Under the pieces are notes generated by a model. That model saw only the letters and a program-made list of their open reading frames with translations, ran no database searches and was not told where the DNA came from. Source: Streptomyces atratus (lineage in GTDB: Bacteria; Actinomycetota; Actinomycetes; Streptomycetales; Streptomycetaceae). From it: 64,000 bases of DNA. Made by a program: the position numbers and the translations under genes. Each line of letters begins with the position of its first letter. Within the stretch, counting starts at the first letter, position 1. Positions 18,172-27,400 of this stretch are shown piece after piece. The stretch lies in assembly GCF_014648655.1 (NCBI RefSeq), contig NZ_BMRN01000004.1:62001-126000 (forward strand), in the 5' to 3' direction.

Positions 18172-19320
18172 GTGATCACCCAACTCACCCTGGTCAACTT
18201 CAAGGCGTTCCGCCGCCTCGAACTCCCGATGGGACCGCTGACTCTCCTCACCGGCCTGAACTCGTCAGGCAAGAGCAGCGTTTTACAGGCGCTGGCCCTG
18301 TTGCGCCAGTCGTTCGGACCTGATCGGTCGACTTCTCCTGAAGAGGGCCTGCTGCTCAACGGCGAGCTGGTCGAAGTGGGCACAGCACGAGACGTGCTGC
18401 ATGACGATTTCGGCTCTGCGGACGACTTGCTCGCAACCGACGCACCTGTGGTGGGCTTCGTGGTCGATGACGAAGTGGATGATGAATTCGACGATGGAAA
18501 CGTCGGCCGGTTCATCGCCCGTTACGACCTTCAGCAGCCCGACGAGGATGTGATGGAGGCCTACGACTTCCCCGGGTGGCGAGGGTTCCTGAGCCTGCCC
18601 TTTCAGTACCTCCATGCCGACCGCATCACCCCCGCCGTCACATACCCGCGCTCCCGTCAGGTCGCCATCGACCGCGGCTTTCTCGGTGTACGCGGCGAAC
18701 ACACCGTCAACTACCTGCGATACAACGCCGAGCGCGAGGTTCCCGACGGCCCGCTCCGTCACCCGAATGCGACCTCTCCTCAGCTCCTCGACCAGACCGT
18801 CGCCTGGATGCAGGAACTCTGCCCCGGCGTGAACCTCCAGGCCACCGCCATCGAGGGCACCGACTTTGTCCGTCTCTCCTACGGCTTCGGTGGAACCGCC
18901 GGGATCAATGCCACCCGCCGCCGTCGGCCCACCAACGTCGGCTTCGGTCTCACGTACGCCCTGCCGATCGTGGTCGCCTGTCTCACCACGACGCCCGAGA
19001 GTCTGATCCTGCTGGAGAACCCCGAAGCCCACCTGCACCCCAAGGGGCAGACCAGGATGGCGGCCCTGATCTCCGCGGCCGCCGCCACCGGGGCGCAACT
19101 GGTGGTCGAGACCCACAGCGACCACGTCCTCAACGGCGTCCGCCTTGCCGTCAAACGAGGGGACCTGCGGCCGGACGACGCCGTCATCCACTTCTTCCGG
19201 GGCAACGGCTCGGGCGCCGAGGTCATCAGCCCCCGCGTCGACGAGGACGGCATGCTCGCCCAGTGGCCCGAAGGGTTCTTTGATGAATGGGAGAACTCGC
19301 TGGATCAGTTGCTGGACTGA
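18172..19320 (+). CDS. AAA-family ATPase with DUF3696 C-terminus
   Basis: 382 residues from GTG 18172. Walker A is GLNSSGKSS (28-36), Walker B LILLENPEAHLHPKGQ, and HSDHVLNGVRLAVK is the H-loop region; these fit the OLD/RecF-like ABC ATPase class. The end, DGMLAQWPEGFFDEWENSL, is the DUF3696 signature. No Toprim nuclease is fused. Codon 38, right after Walker A, is TTA (18283-18285), rare in Streptomyces and read by the bldA tRNA, so full expression may need development or late growth. It lies between the DUF262 gene and the 309-residue gene. Role inferred: ATP-driven sensor or effector of a defence module. Confidence 0.88.
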   Translation: MITQLTLVNFKAFRRLELPMGPLTLLTGLNSSGKSSVLQALALLRQSFGPDRSTSPEEGLLLNGELVEVGTARDVLHDDFGSADDLLATDAPVVGFVVDDEVDDEFDDGNVGRFIARYDLQQPDEDVMEAYDFPGWRGFLSLPFQYLHADRITPAVTYPRSRQVAIDRGFLGVRGEHTVNYLRYNAEREVPDGPLRHPNATSPQLLDQTVAWMQELCPGVNLQATAIEGTDFVRLSYGFGGTAGINATRRRRPTNVGFGLTYALPIVVACLTTTPESLILLENPEAHLHPKGQTRMAALISAAAATGAQLVVETHSDHVLNGVRLAVKRGDLRPDDAVIHFFRGNGSGAEVISPRVDEDGMLAQWPEGFFDEWENSLDQLLD

Positions 19321-19351
19321 CGAGGAGTCACCGCAAACCGAGGGGGAACGC

Positions 19352-20281
19352 GTGCCTCTGTTATTCCTGAACGAGAAGTCCTGTGCCACCACCTGCGACC
19401 CGGACCGCGCCGATGCGGCCATGGCCGACCTCGTCGACGCGGTGCGCGCCGTCGCCAAGGAGCATCCGGGCGATACCTCGCTGGTCAGCGAGGTCGAACT
19501 CAAGTCGCTGGAAATCGCCGAGGGATACCCGATCGGCAAGTGGATCGGAGCCAGCCCGAAGAACCACGTCCGCTGGCAGCGTCTCCTGAGCCTGCGGAAC
19601 AGATCCCCGGTCCGCAGCGTCTACCCGGCACCGGACGCCGACGGTAATCTCGAATACCGCCACGAGGGCGAGGAAGCCCTGGCCCTGGGCGCCGCGCACT
19701 TCATGGACGGCATCGCGGTCAGCCTTCCGGTGGCCCACGAGTGGCAGACGCCGGCAGTCAGTGTCGAACGCAGCGAACTCGTCGAACTCGACGACGGCTC
19801 CTTGGAGTTCGAGCGCGACTGTGTCGACGTCCGGCACATCTCGGCCCCGCCGCACGTCGACGAACACCTCGGCTGGATCCGGGAGTCGAGCCTGGCCAGG
19901 GCAGCCACGGGGCGCCAGATCTGGGAACGCAAGGCCGACCTGTACCCGAGCCTCCAGTTCCTGCCCCGCACCGAAGCCCAGCTGAGCGACCTCGACCCGC
20001 GCTGGGTCGTGCCCGTACGGCGCTGCCTGGAGCGGCTGGACGCCGCAGCCGCCGCATGGGACCCGGCCACGATGCATGAGCCGGAATGGCAGAGCAAGGT
20101 GACTCCGGAGGGCGAGACGCGCAAGCGGGTGTGCCGGTTCGAGGACGACGGGGAGTGGGAGACATTCCACCTCCACGCCCGCTTCACCCCGGGAGCCGGC
20201 CGTATCCACCTCCGTCCCATCGGGGAGGAAGGCAAGATCCGCATCGCACACGTCGGCGGCAAGATCCGGCCGGACCTCTGA
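19352..20281 (+). CDS. unrecognised 309-residue protein, third gene of the DUF262/DUF3696 operon
   Basis: 309 residues from GTG 19352, about 5 nt after AGGGGGAA, and 31 nt after the ATPase stop. The open frame upstream overlaps the ATPase and does not look coding. The N-terminus MPLLFLNEKSC leads into a helical region (MADLVDAVRAVAKEH), then RWQRLLSLRNRSPV and a C-terminal half rich in Trp and acidic residues. I see no nuclease, Walker or membrane motif. Codon 4 is TTA (19361-19363), a second bldA-type codon in the operon. Its steady association with the ATPase suggests a partner or effector subunit. It is the least understood member of the module. Confidence 0.75.
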   Translation: MPLLFLNEKSCATTCDPDRADAAMADLVDAVRAVAKEHPGDTSLVSEVELKSLEIAEGYPIGKWIGASPKNHVRWQRLLSLRNRSPVRSVYPAPDADGNLEYRHEGEEALALGAAHFMDGIAVSLPVAHEWQTPAVSVERSELVELDDGSLEFERDCVDVRHISAPPHVDEHLGWIRESSLARAATGRQIWERKADLYPSLQFLPRTEAQLSDLDPRWVVPVRRCLERLDAAAAAWDPATMHEPEWQSKVTPEGETRKRVCRFEDDGEWETFHLHARFTPGAGRIHLRPIGEEGKIRIAHVGGKIRPDL

Positions 20282-20287
20282 CCCTTC

Positions 20288-20820
20288 TCAGAACAGCGCC
20301 TCCTGCCTCTCCGGCATGCATGGCCCCTTCACCTTGGGCGCCGGGGGAACCGGAGGAGTCGTTTCCGGGACCGGGGACGCCACTTCCGGGACCGGAGCTG
20401 CCACTTCCGGGACCGGTGCGGGCACGGCAGGAGCCGCCTCCGGCACACCCGGCTCGGGCTTCCGCCTGCGCCTCCGCTTCCCGCGCGGCTCCGGCACCCC
20501 ACCCGCCAGCACCGTCTTCAACCGGTCCCGGGCCAGGGTCTCCAGCTGCCGGATGCGCTCCCGCGTGACGCCGTACTCCTTGCCGATCTCGTCCAGCGTG
20601 TGACGCTCGCCGTCCACCAGCTCGCTGCGCCGCCGCATCACATCGGCCTCGCGCTCGGCGAGGTCGGCGCGCGCCAGCAACTCCTCCACCCGCTGCAGCG
20701 AGTACTTGGGGTGGAGCACCTCCTCCGGCGTCGGCGCCAGGTGGAGTGTCGCGACCAGTTCGCCCAGATGCGTGCCGTCGCCGATCTCGCGGTCCAGGGA
20801 GTCCGTGGGCCGGCTGATAA
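20288..20820 (-). pseudogene. truncated sigma-70-like protein (regions 3.2-4) with proline-rich tail
   Basis: The reading from about 20820 down to a stop at 20288 holds RPTDSLDREIGDG (region 3.2-like) and region 4 with a helix-turn-helix: TLDEIGKEYGVTRERIRQLE. The C-terminal tail is a proline-rich VPEVA-type repeat ending in a stop. No start codon fits: upstream of about 20820 the sequence switches to the helicase remnant on the other strand, and the frame carries no sigma similarity. I read it as the C-terminal part of a gene cut by a deletion or recombination. It cannot bind core RNA polymerase normally without region 2. Confidence 0.6.
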
Positions 20821-20821
20821 G

Positions 20822-21561
20822 GCGCGGCACCGGATCGGGCAAGACGGAGTCCTTCCTGGTGCCCGTGCTCGACCACTGCCGACGCGCGCGGGCGGCCGGC
20901 CAGGACGGCGTCAAGGCGATCCTGCTGTACCCGATGAACGCGCTCGCCACCGACCAGGCCCAGCGCCTCAACGACCAACTGAAGGACCCGCGCCTCGCCC
21001 AGGTGTCCGCAGCTCTCTACATCGGCGATGAGCCGGCCACCGGCTACGCGTACGTGGAGACGGACCGGGCGCGCATCCGCGGCGGGCGGCCCGACATCCT
21101 CATCACCAACTACAAGATGCTGGACCTGCTGCTCCAGCGGGCCGAGGACGTACCGCTCTGGCAGGACGAAGCCCTCGCCTACGTCGTGGTCGATGAGTTT
21201 CACACCTACGACGGCGCCCAGGGCACGGACGTGGCCATGCTGATGCGACGGCTCGGCGCGGCCACCGGCAAGGTGCGACCGGGCCACCCGCTCAGCGATG
21301 TCTGCCCCGTCGACTGCGCCACCGGCAACTCCATACGCTTCCTCGGCCGCGGCCTCGCGCCGCTGGCCGCCGCCTCCGTCACCCAGCTGTTCACCGGCGG
21401 CGAGCTGGCCCCCGGACCGGAGCGGGGCACCCTCTTGTTCAACGACTCCGTGCAGGACGCCGCCCACCGCGCGGGCTTCGTCGCCAACCGGGCCTACGAC
21501 TTCTCCCTGCGCGCCCTGCTGGCCGCCCAACTGGACGAGGAGACGGCCCGGCCGCTCGAAA
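20822..21561 (+). pseudogene. internal fragment of a large DExH-box helicase
   Basis: From about 20824 the plus strand reads RGTGSGKTESFLVPVLDHC (Walker A), LLYPMNALATDQAQRLND (motif Ia), ILITNYKMLDLLLQR, and VVVDEFHTYDGAQGTDVAML (DExH box). This is the first RecA lobe of a big helicase of the kind found in DISARM-like or DpdJ-like systems. There is no helicase sequence before Walker A and no second lobe after about 21560, where the frame runs into the leader of the Wadjet genes. Both ends are therefore lost. The left break coincides with the break of the sigma-like gene. Confidence 0.6.
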
Positions 21562-21612
21562 ATTGGACGTCACGCCCGGGTACGGGCACACATCCGGGAC
21601 AATGGGCCGACG

Positions 21613-23229
21613 ATGACTTCCCAGATCCCAGGCCCCGCCGACTACACCCCCTTCGCCCACCTCACCGTCCCCAACGCTCCCCTCTACCGCCAGGTGATGC
21701 GTGCCTTCCTCGTCGCCAAGGAGCGGTTCGCCGTGCACCTGCGGCCGGAAGACGTGTACGCCGCCCTGGACGCGGGGAGCCGGCCCGCCGACGTCGAGCC
21801 GGTGGTGAAGGCGCTCGACAGCCTCGTCACCTGGGGGAATCTGCGGGCCGATCCGGACCACGCGCGGGTGACGGCGGTCGAGGACTTCTACCGCAGGCGG
21901 TTCATCTACCAGCTCACGCGGGCCGGTGAGGCGGCCGAGGCGGCGCTGGGGACGTACGACGAGGTGCTGGGGCGGCGCGGGGAGCTTCAGGCGGTCGCGC
22001 TGCACGACATCGTCACGCAGTTGCGGGCGCTCCTGGTGATCGTGGCGGAGGATGAGCCGGATCCGGCGAAGGCTCACGTCGCCCTGTCCGTGCTGACCGC
22101 GCGCTTCGCCGACCTTGCCGACAACGCCCGTGCCTTCATGGGGTCGCTCCAGCGCACCATTGATCTGCACGACATCGAGGTCGAGGCGTTCCTCGCGTAC
22201 AAGGACCGGCTGATCCAGTACCTGGAGCGGTTCATCCAGGACCTGATCACCCTCGGCGGGCGGATCGCGCTGCTGATCGGGGAGTTGGAGGATCAGGGGC
22301 GGGTGGGGCCGCTGTTGCGGCTTGCCGCCGCTCGGGAGGCTGCCGACGCCTCTCCCGAGGACGCCGAGCATGCGGAGGCGGTGGCGTACGAGCGGTGGGC
22401 GGGCCGGTGGTCGGGGCTCGCGCAGTGGTTCGTGTCGGGGGAGGGGCGGGAGTCGCAGGCCCGGCTGCTGCGGGGGCGCGCGCTCGGGTCGATTCCGCAG
22501 CTCCTCGCCGTCGTAAGGCAGTTGAACGAGCGGCGGGCCGGACGTTCCGACCGTTCGGCCGACTTCCGCACGCTGGCCCGGTGGTTCGCCCAGGCGCCGG
22601 ACGACGAGGCGCGGCACCGGCTGTGGCGGGTGGCGTTCGGGCTGTATCCGTCCCGGCATCTCACCGTCGACGGCGACACCCTCGCCGAGCGGACGGCCGC
22701 GCCCGAGCCGGCCTCGACGCCGTGGGCCGAGTCGCGACCGCTGCGGATCAGCCCTCAGCTGCGCCGTACCGGCAGCTACGAGCGGCGTGGCAAGCCGCGC
22801 CGGGTGGCCGACCGGGGGGAGGCGAAGCGCAGGCTCGCCGAGATCGCCGCCCGGCAGGCGGGGGAGATCAAAGAGGCCCGGGAGCGGCTCGCGACGGGCG
22901 GGCCGGTGCGGCTGTCCCGGCTGGGGGAACTCGATCCGGTCGCCTTTCGGTTGTTCCTGCGGCTGCTCGGCGACGCCCTCGCCACCTGGCGGCCGGAGAC
23001 GACGACCACCGTGGCCACCAGCGGGGACGGCTCCATGGAGATCCGGCTGACCGCACTCGACGACGGTTCGACGGCCGAAGTGCGCACACCCGACGGGGTG
23101 TTCAGCGGGCCCGACCATCTGATCGACATCATCGACCTCACGGAGGAGGTTTGGTTCGGTCCGCCCGTCGGGGCCGTGCCCGCCCCGGTCGGGGCCGGGC
23201 CGGTCGCGGGCTCGGAGGAGGGTCTGTGA
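21613..23229 (+). CDS. jetA: Wadjet JetA-type subunit (DUF2397, TIGR02677-like)
   Basis: 538 residues from ATG 21613; no clear ribosome-binding site, so leaderless or weakly initiated. The kleisin-like (MukF-type) subunit of a Wadjet plasmid-restricting SMC complex. The N-terminal winged-helix part (YTPFAHLTVPNAPLYRQVMR, about 11-30) and the long helical middle (LHDIEVEAFLAYKDRLIQYL) fit DUF2397. Its stop overlaps the next gene by 4 nt (GTGA). It is the first of four tightly overlapping genes. The subunit lettering differs between Wadjet types; I name it by position in the four-gene set. Confidence 0.87.
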   Translation: MTSQIPGPADYTPFAHLTVPNAPLYRQVMRAFLVAKERFAVHLRPEDVYAALDAGSRPADVEPVVKALDSLVTWGNLRADPDHARVTAVEDFYRRRFIYQLTRAGEAAEAALGTYDEVLGRRGELQAVALHDIVTQLRALLVIVAEDEPDPAKAHVALSVLTARFADLADNARAFMGSLQRTIDLHDIEVEAFLAYKDRLIQYLERFIQDLITLGGRIALLIGELEDQGRVGPLLRLAAAREAADASPEDAEHAEAVAYERWAGRWSGLAQWFVSGEGRESQARLLRGRALGSIPQLLAVVRQLNERRAGRSDRSADFRTLARWFAQAPDDEARHRLWRVAFGLYPSRHLTVDGDTLAERTAAPEPASTPWAESRPLRISPQLRRTGSYERRGKPRRVADRGEAKRRLAEIAARQAGEIKEARERLATGGPVRLSRLGELDPVAFRLFLRLLGDALATWRPETTTTVATSGDGSMEIRLTALDDGSTAEVRTPDGVFSGPDHLIDIIDLTEEVWFGPPVGAVPAPVGAGPVAGSEEGL

Positions 23230-24476
23230 CCGGCCCGCTCGCCGAGATCCTCGACGGCCAGCGCGAGGCCGATCTCCAGCGCGCCGCGCGCGCCCTGCTG
23301 AAGGAGCCGCTGCTCACCGCCGACGGGCCGCAAGCCGACGAGTTCCGGCTGGTGCGACGGCACACCGCCGAACTGCGCGAGTGGTTCGAGCGCAACGCCG
23401 GCTGGACGCTGCGCACGGACGCCGACGCCGCGCGACTGCGCAAGACGCCGGGCACCCTCACCGACGCCACGCATCCCGCCCGCGAGGCCGCCCGGACCGC
23501 CCTGCCCTTCACCCGCCGCCGCTACGTCCTGCTCTGCCTGACGCTGGCCGCGCTGGAGCGGGGCGAGGCCCAGGTGGCGCTCGGCCGGCTCGCCGAACAG
23601 GTCGTGCTGGCCGCCGCTGATCCCGAACTCGTCGCCGCCGGGATCACGTTCACCCTGGAACGGCGCGACGAGCGCCTCGACCTCGCGGCCGTCGTACGAC
23701 TGCTGCTGCGGGCAGGGGTGCTGCGGAGGGTGGCGGGCGACGAGGAGGCGTACGTCAGCGGATCCGGGGACGTGCTGTACGACGTACGGCGGCGTGTGCT
23801 GGCCGGGATGCCGGCGTCCCTGCGCGGCCCCTCCCTCGTCGAAACCGAGGACTTCGAGGAGCGGCTGGTGGAGATGACGGCGCAGACCGCCCTCGACAGC
23901 GACGAACTGAGGTTCCGTGCGATCCGCTGGAAGCTGACGCGCCGCCTCCTCGACGACCCGGTGCTCTACTACGACGACCTCACGGACGACGAACTGGCCT
24001 ACCTCACCCGGCAGCGCGGCTTCATCACCGCGCGGATCGGCGAGCTGACCGGACTGGTGGCCGAGGTGCGCGCCGAAGGCATCGCCATGGTCGATCCGCT
24101 GGACGACCTCACCGACGTACGCATGCCGGAACAGGGCACGCACGGGCACGTCACCCTGCTGCTCGCCCAGCACCTGGCGGGGGCAGACCGGCCCGTCACA
24201 CCGGCGGAGCTGGCGCTGCGGGTGCGTGAACTCGCCGCGGAGCACGGCAGCTTCTGGGCCAAGTCGGCCAGAGAGCCGGGCGCCGAGCCCGTACTCGTGG
24301 AGCAGGCCCTGGCGAAGCTGGAAGCGCTGGGGCTCGCTGAGCGCACCGAACGGGGTGTCGTGCCGCGACCGGCCCTCGCGCGGTACGCGGTCGGCGAGGC
24401 CGTCGTCAGAGAACCCGGGCCGGCCCGTCGGCACCCTGCCACGTCATCGGACACGATCGTGAAGAAAGAAAGGTGA
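23226..24476 (+). CDS. jetB: Wadjet JetB-type subunit (DUF2398, TIGR02678-like)
   Basis: 416 residues from GTG 23226, in a GTGA overlap with the upstream gene. Matches the MukE-like partner in these systems: paired winged-helix domains with RRRYVLLCLTLAALERGEAQ near residue 100 and FRAIRWKLTRRLLDDPVLYYDD near 230. It is expected to bind the kleisin-like subunit and DNA in the SMC complex. It overlaps the following SMC-like gene by 4 nt (GTGA). No membrane or catalytic motif, as expected. Confidence 0.87.
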   Translation: MTGPLAEILDGQREADLQRAARALLKEPLLTADGPQADEFRLVRRHTAELREWFERNAGWTLRTDADAARLRKTPGTLTDATHPAREAARTALPFTRRRYVLLCLTLAALERGEAQVALGRLAEQVVLAAADPELVAAGITFTLERRDERLDLAAVVRLLLRAGVLRRVAGDEEAYVSGSGDVLYDVRRRVLAGMPASLRGPSLVETEDFEERLVEMTAQTALDSDELRFRAIRWKLTRRLLDDPVLYYDDLTDDELAYLTRQRGFITARIGELTGLVAEVRAEGIAMVDPLDDLTDVRMPEQGTHGHVTLLLAQHLAGADRPVTPAELALRVRELAAEHGSFWAKSAREPGAEPVLVEQALAKLEALGLAERTERGVVPRPALARYAVGEAVVREPGPARRHPATSSDTIVKKER

Positions 24477-27400
24477 ATCGCGCCTTGACCGCGCTCCCGG
24501 CCCCCGTTCTCCCCAGCCCCGCTCCCGGCCGGTGGCGGCCCCTGCGTATCGGGCTCGTCGACCTGTTCCACTACGACGTCGAGGAGTTCTGGTTCCGCGA
24601 CGGCCGGCTGCTGCTGCGAGGCAACAACGGCACCGGCAAGTCGAAGGTGCTCGCCCTCACCCTGCCGTTCCTGCTGGACGGGGATCTCTCCGCCCGCCGG
24701 GTCGAACCGGACGGTGACCCCGGCAAGCGGATGGAGTGGAACCTGCTGCTCGGCGGTGAGCACCCGCATCCGGAACGGCTCGGTTACACCTGGATCGAGT
24801 TCGGACGACTCGACGAGACCACGGGCGAGCCTCATTTCCGTACGCTGCTCTGCGGACTGAAGGCCGTCGCCGGACGCGGCATCGCCCGCCACTGGTTCGC
24901 CGTGACCGACCAGCGGATCGGCGCCGGACTCGACCTGCTCGACGCGACCGGTACGGCTCTGTCCCGGGACCGGCTCGCGGAGGCCGTCGGTAGCCGCGGC
25001 ATGGTGTACGACACCGCGAAGACGTATCGCCGAGCGGTCGACGAAGCTCTCTTCGGGCTGGGGGAGCGGCGCTACGGCGCGCTCGTCGACCTCCTCATCC
25101 AGCTGCGCCAGCCCCAGTTGTCCAAGCGCCCCAACGAAGCCGCCCTGTCCCGGGCGCTGACGGAGGCGCTGGCGCCGATGGACCAGGCGGTCGTCGCCGA
25201 CGCGGCGGAGGCCTTCCGGTCGCTGGACGAGGAGAAGGAGGAACTGCGGGCGGCGCGCGAGGCCGAAGCGGCCTCGTCGGGGTTCCTCGACCACTACCGG
25301 CGCTACGCCCGCATCGCCTCCCGGCGCCGGGCCCGCCTGCCCCGCACCGAACACGCCCGCTACGAGCACATCCAGCGGGAGCTCCTCAAGGCACAGGGCG
25401 ATCGCGAACAGGCCGTGACAGACCGGGCGGAAGCCCAGGAGCGGGCGGCGTCGCTCGACGAGCGCGCGGCGCGGTTGAGCGCGCAGGACGCGGCCCTGCG
25501 GACCGGGCCCGAGATGCGCGACGCACGCGCACTCGACCAGGCGGCGGCCGACGCCTCCCGTACGGCGGCGGACCTGACGCGCTCCGAGGCGGACCGGCAG
25601 ACGGCGTCCCAGGCACACACCCGGGCCCTGGGCAGGCTCGCCACCGCGACGAACCGGCTCACCGCCGCGCGGGAGACACTGGACGACATCCTGGGCCGTG
25701 TGGCCGACAGTGCCGCGGCGGCCCGGCTCGACGGCCCGCGGACCGAGGGAGCCCCCGCAGCGGCGCTGCGCCGCGCGGCGGACGAGGCGACGGCGAGCAG
25801 ACGGCGTGCCGTCGGGCATGTGGAGGACCTCGCCGCGCGGGCCGAGCGTGCCGAGGAGACACGCAGGGCCGTCCGACTGCGCGCCGACGAGGCCGATGAG
25901 GAAGCCGTGCACAGCGGGGAGCTGCTGACCGAGGCGGAGGAAGGCGTCGAGGAAGCCGGGCGCGTGCTCGTCGAGGCCGTGCGGGAACACCTGTCCGGGT
26001 GTGTGGAGTTGCGGGTGGCCGGACTGCCGGGGGTCCTCGACGCGGTGCAGGGGTGGGTGAGTGGCCTGGACGGTCCTCACCCGGCACGTGTCGCCGCGAC
26101 CGGAACCCACCGTGCCGTCGCCTCCCACCTGGCCGACCAGGCTGCCGCCCTGGCCCATCGCGAGGCGGCGACGGCAGAGCGGCAGCGGCTCGTGGCACAG
26201 GAACTGACCGCGCTCGAAACGGGCGGGCAGCGAGGTCCGTCTGCTCCGTACACCCGCACCCCCGATGCCCGGGCACGAGGCCTCGGGGCCCCGCTGTGGC
26301 GGCTCGTCGACTTCCGCCCGCACGTCACCGAGGCCGAACGCGCGGGACTGGAGGCTGCGCTGGAGGCGTCGGGGCTCCTCGACGCCTGGGTGCGGCCGGA
26401 CGGTTCCGCGGTGGCGGCGGACGGGCACGACGTGCTCCTCGACCCCTTGGACCTGCCCGGCGACGGAGGTCTCGACCATGTGCTGTGTCCGGCGGTCAAC
26501 CACGCGGACGTGGGGGCCGCCGCCGTGGGGGAACAGCCGGTCCGGCGCCTGCTGGCCTCGATCGGGCTGGCCGGCAAGAACAGTGATGGGCCGGCGCAGG
26601 ACGTCCGGGAGACGGGCGGCAACCGCACATGGGTCGCCACGGACGGGCGCTTCCGCGTCGGTGCGTTGACCGGAAGCTGGGCCAAGGACAGCGCCCAGTA
26701 TGTGGGGGAAGGAGCGCGGGAACAGGCGCGCCGCACCCGGATCGGCGAACTGCACGTCGAGCGGGAGGCGTTGGAAGCGGAGAGGGAGCAGCTGGCCGAG
26801 GCGCTGCGCGCGGTGACTGGGCGCCGTGAGGAGCTCGACGCCGAGCTCGCGGCCGTACCCGGCGACGACGACCTGCGCCACGCGCACGCACGGGTCACCG
26901 CCGCGGCCGACGCGCTCCAACGGGCCCGTGCCCGGCAGCGGGAGCGGGCTGCCGAACTGGACAGGGCGGCCGACGAGGCCGACCATACGGCGACCGAACT
27001 CAGCGAGACGGCGGCCGCCATGAACCTCCCCACCGACCGGGAGGGGCTGGCCTCCGTGCACCAGGCGCTCGCCGATCACACCGCCCACCTCGCGGCGCTG
27101 TGGCCGGCCCTGCGTGAGCGCGCGGACGCCGAGCACGCGGTCACCGGGGATCAGGCCGAGACCGGCCGGGCCGAACTCCTTGTCTCCGAACTCACCGAGC
27201 GCACCACGGAAGCGGCACGTCGCGCCGCCTCGGCGGACGAACACCTGCGGACTCTCCGTTCCACCGTCGGAGCGGCCGTCGCCGAGCTCCAGCGGCGGCT
27301 GGAGGAGACCGCTGGTGCCGCCCGAGTCTGTGAGAGTGAGCAGCAGCGAGCACAGGCGGACATTCGCGACGCGGACCGGCGGGCGAGCCATGCCGAGGGA

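Noticed and set aside
20822..21561. Helicase fragment as a functional part of the Wadjet system
   Set aside because: It lacks the second RecA lobe and any start, and Wadjet systems do not include such a helicase.
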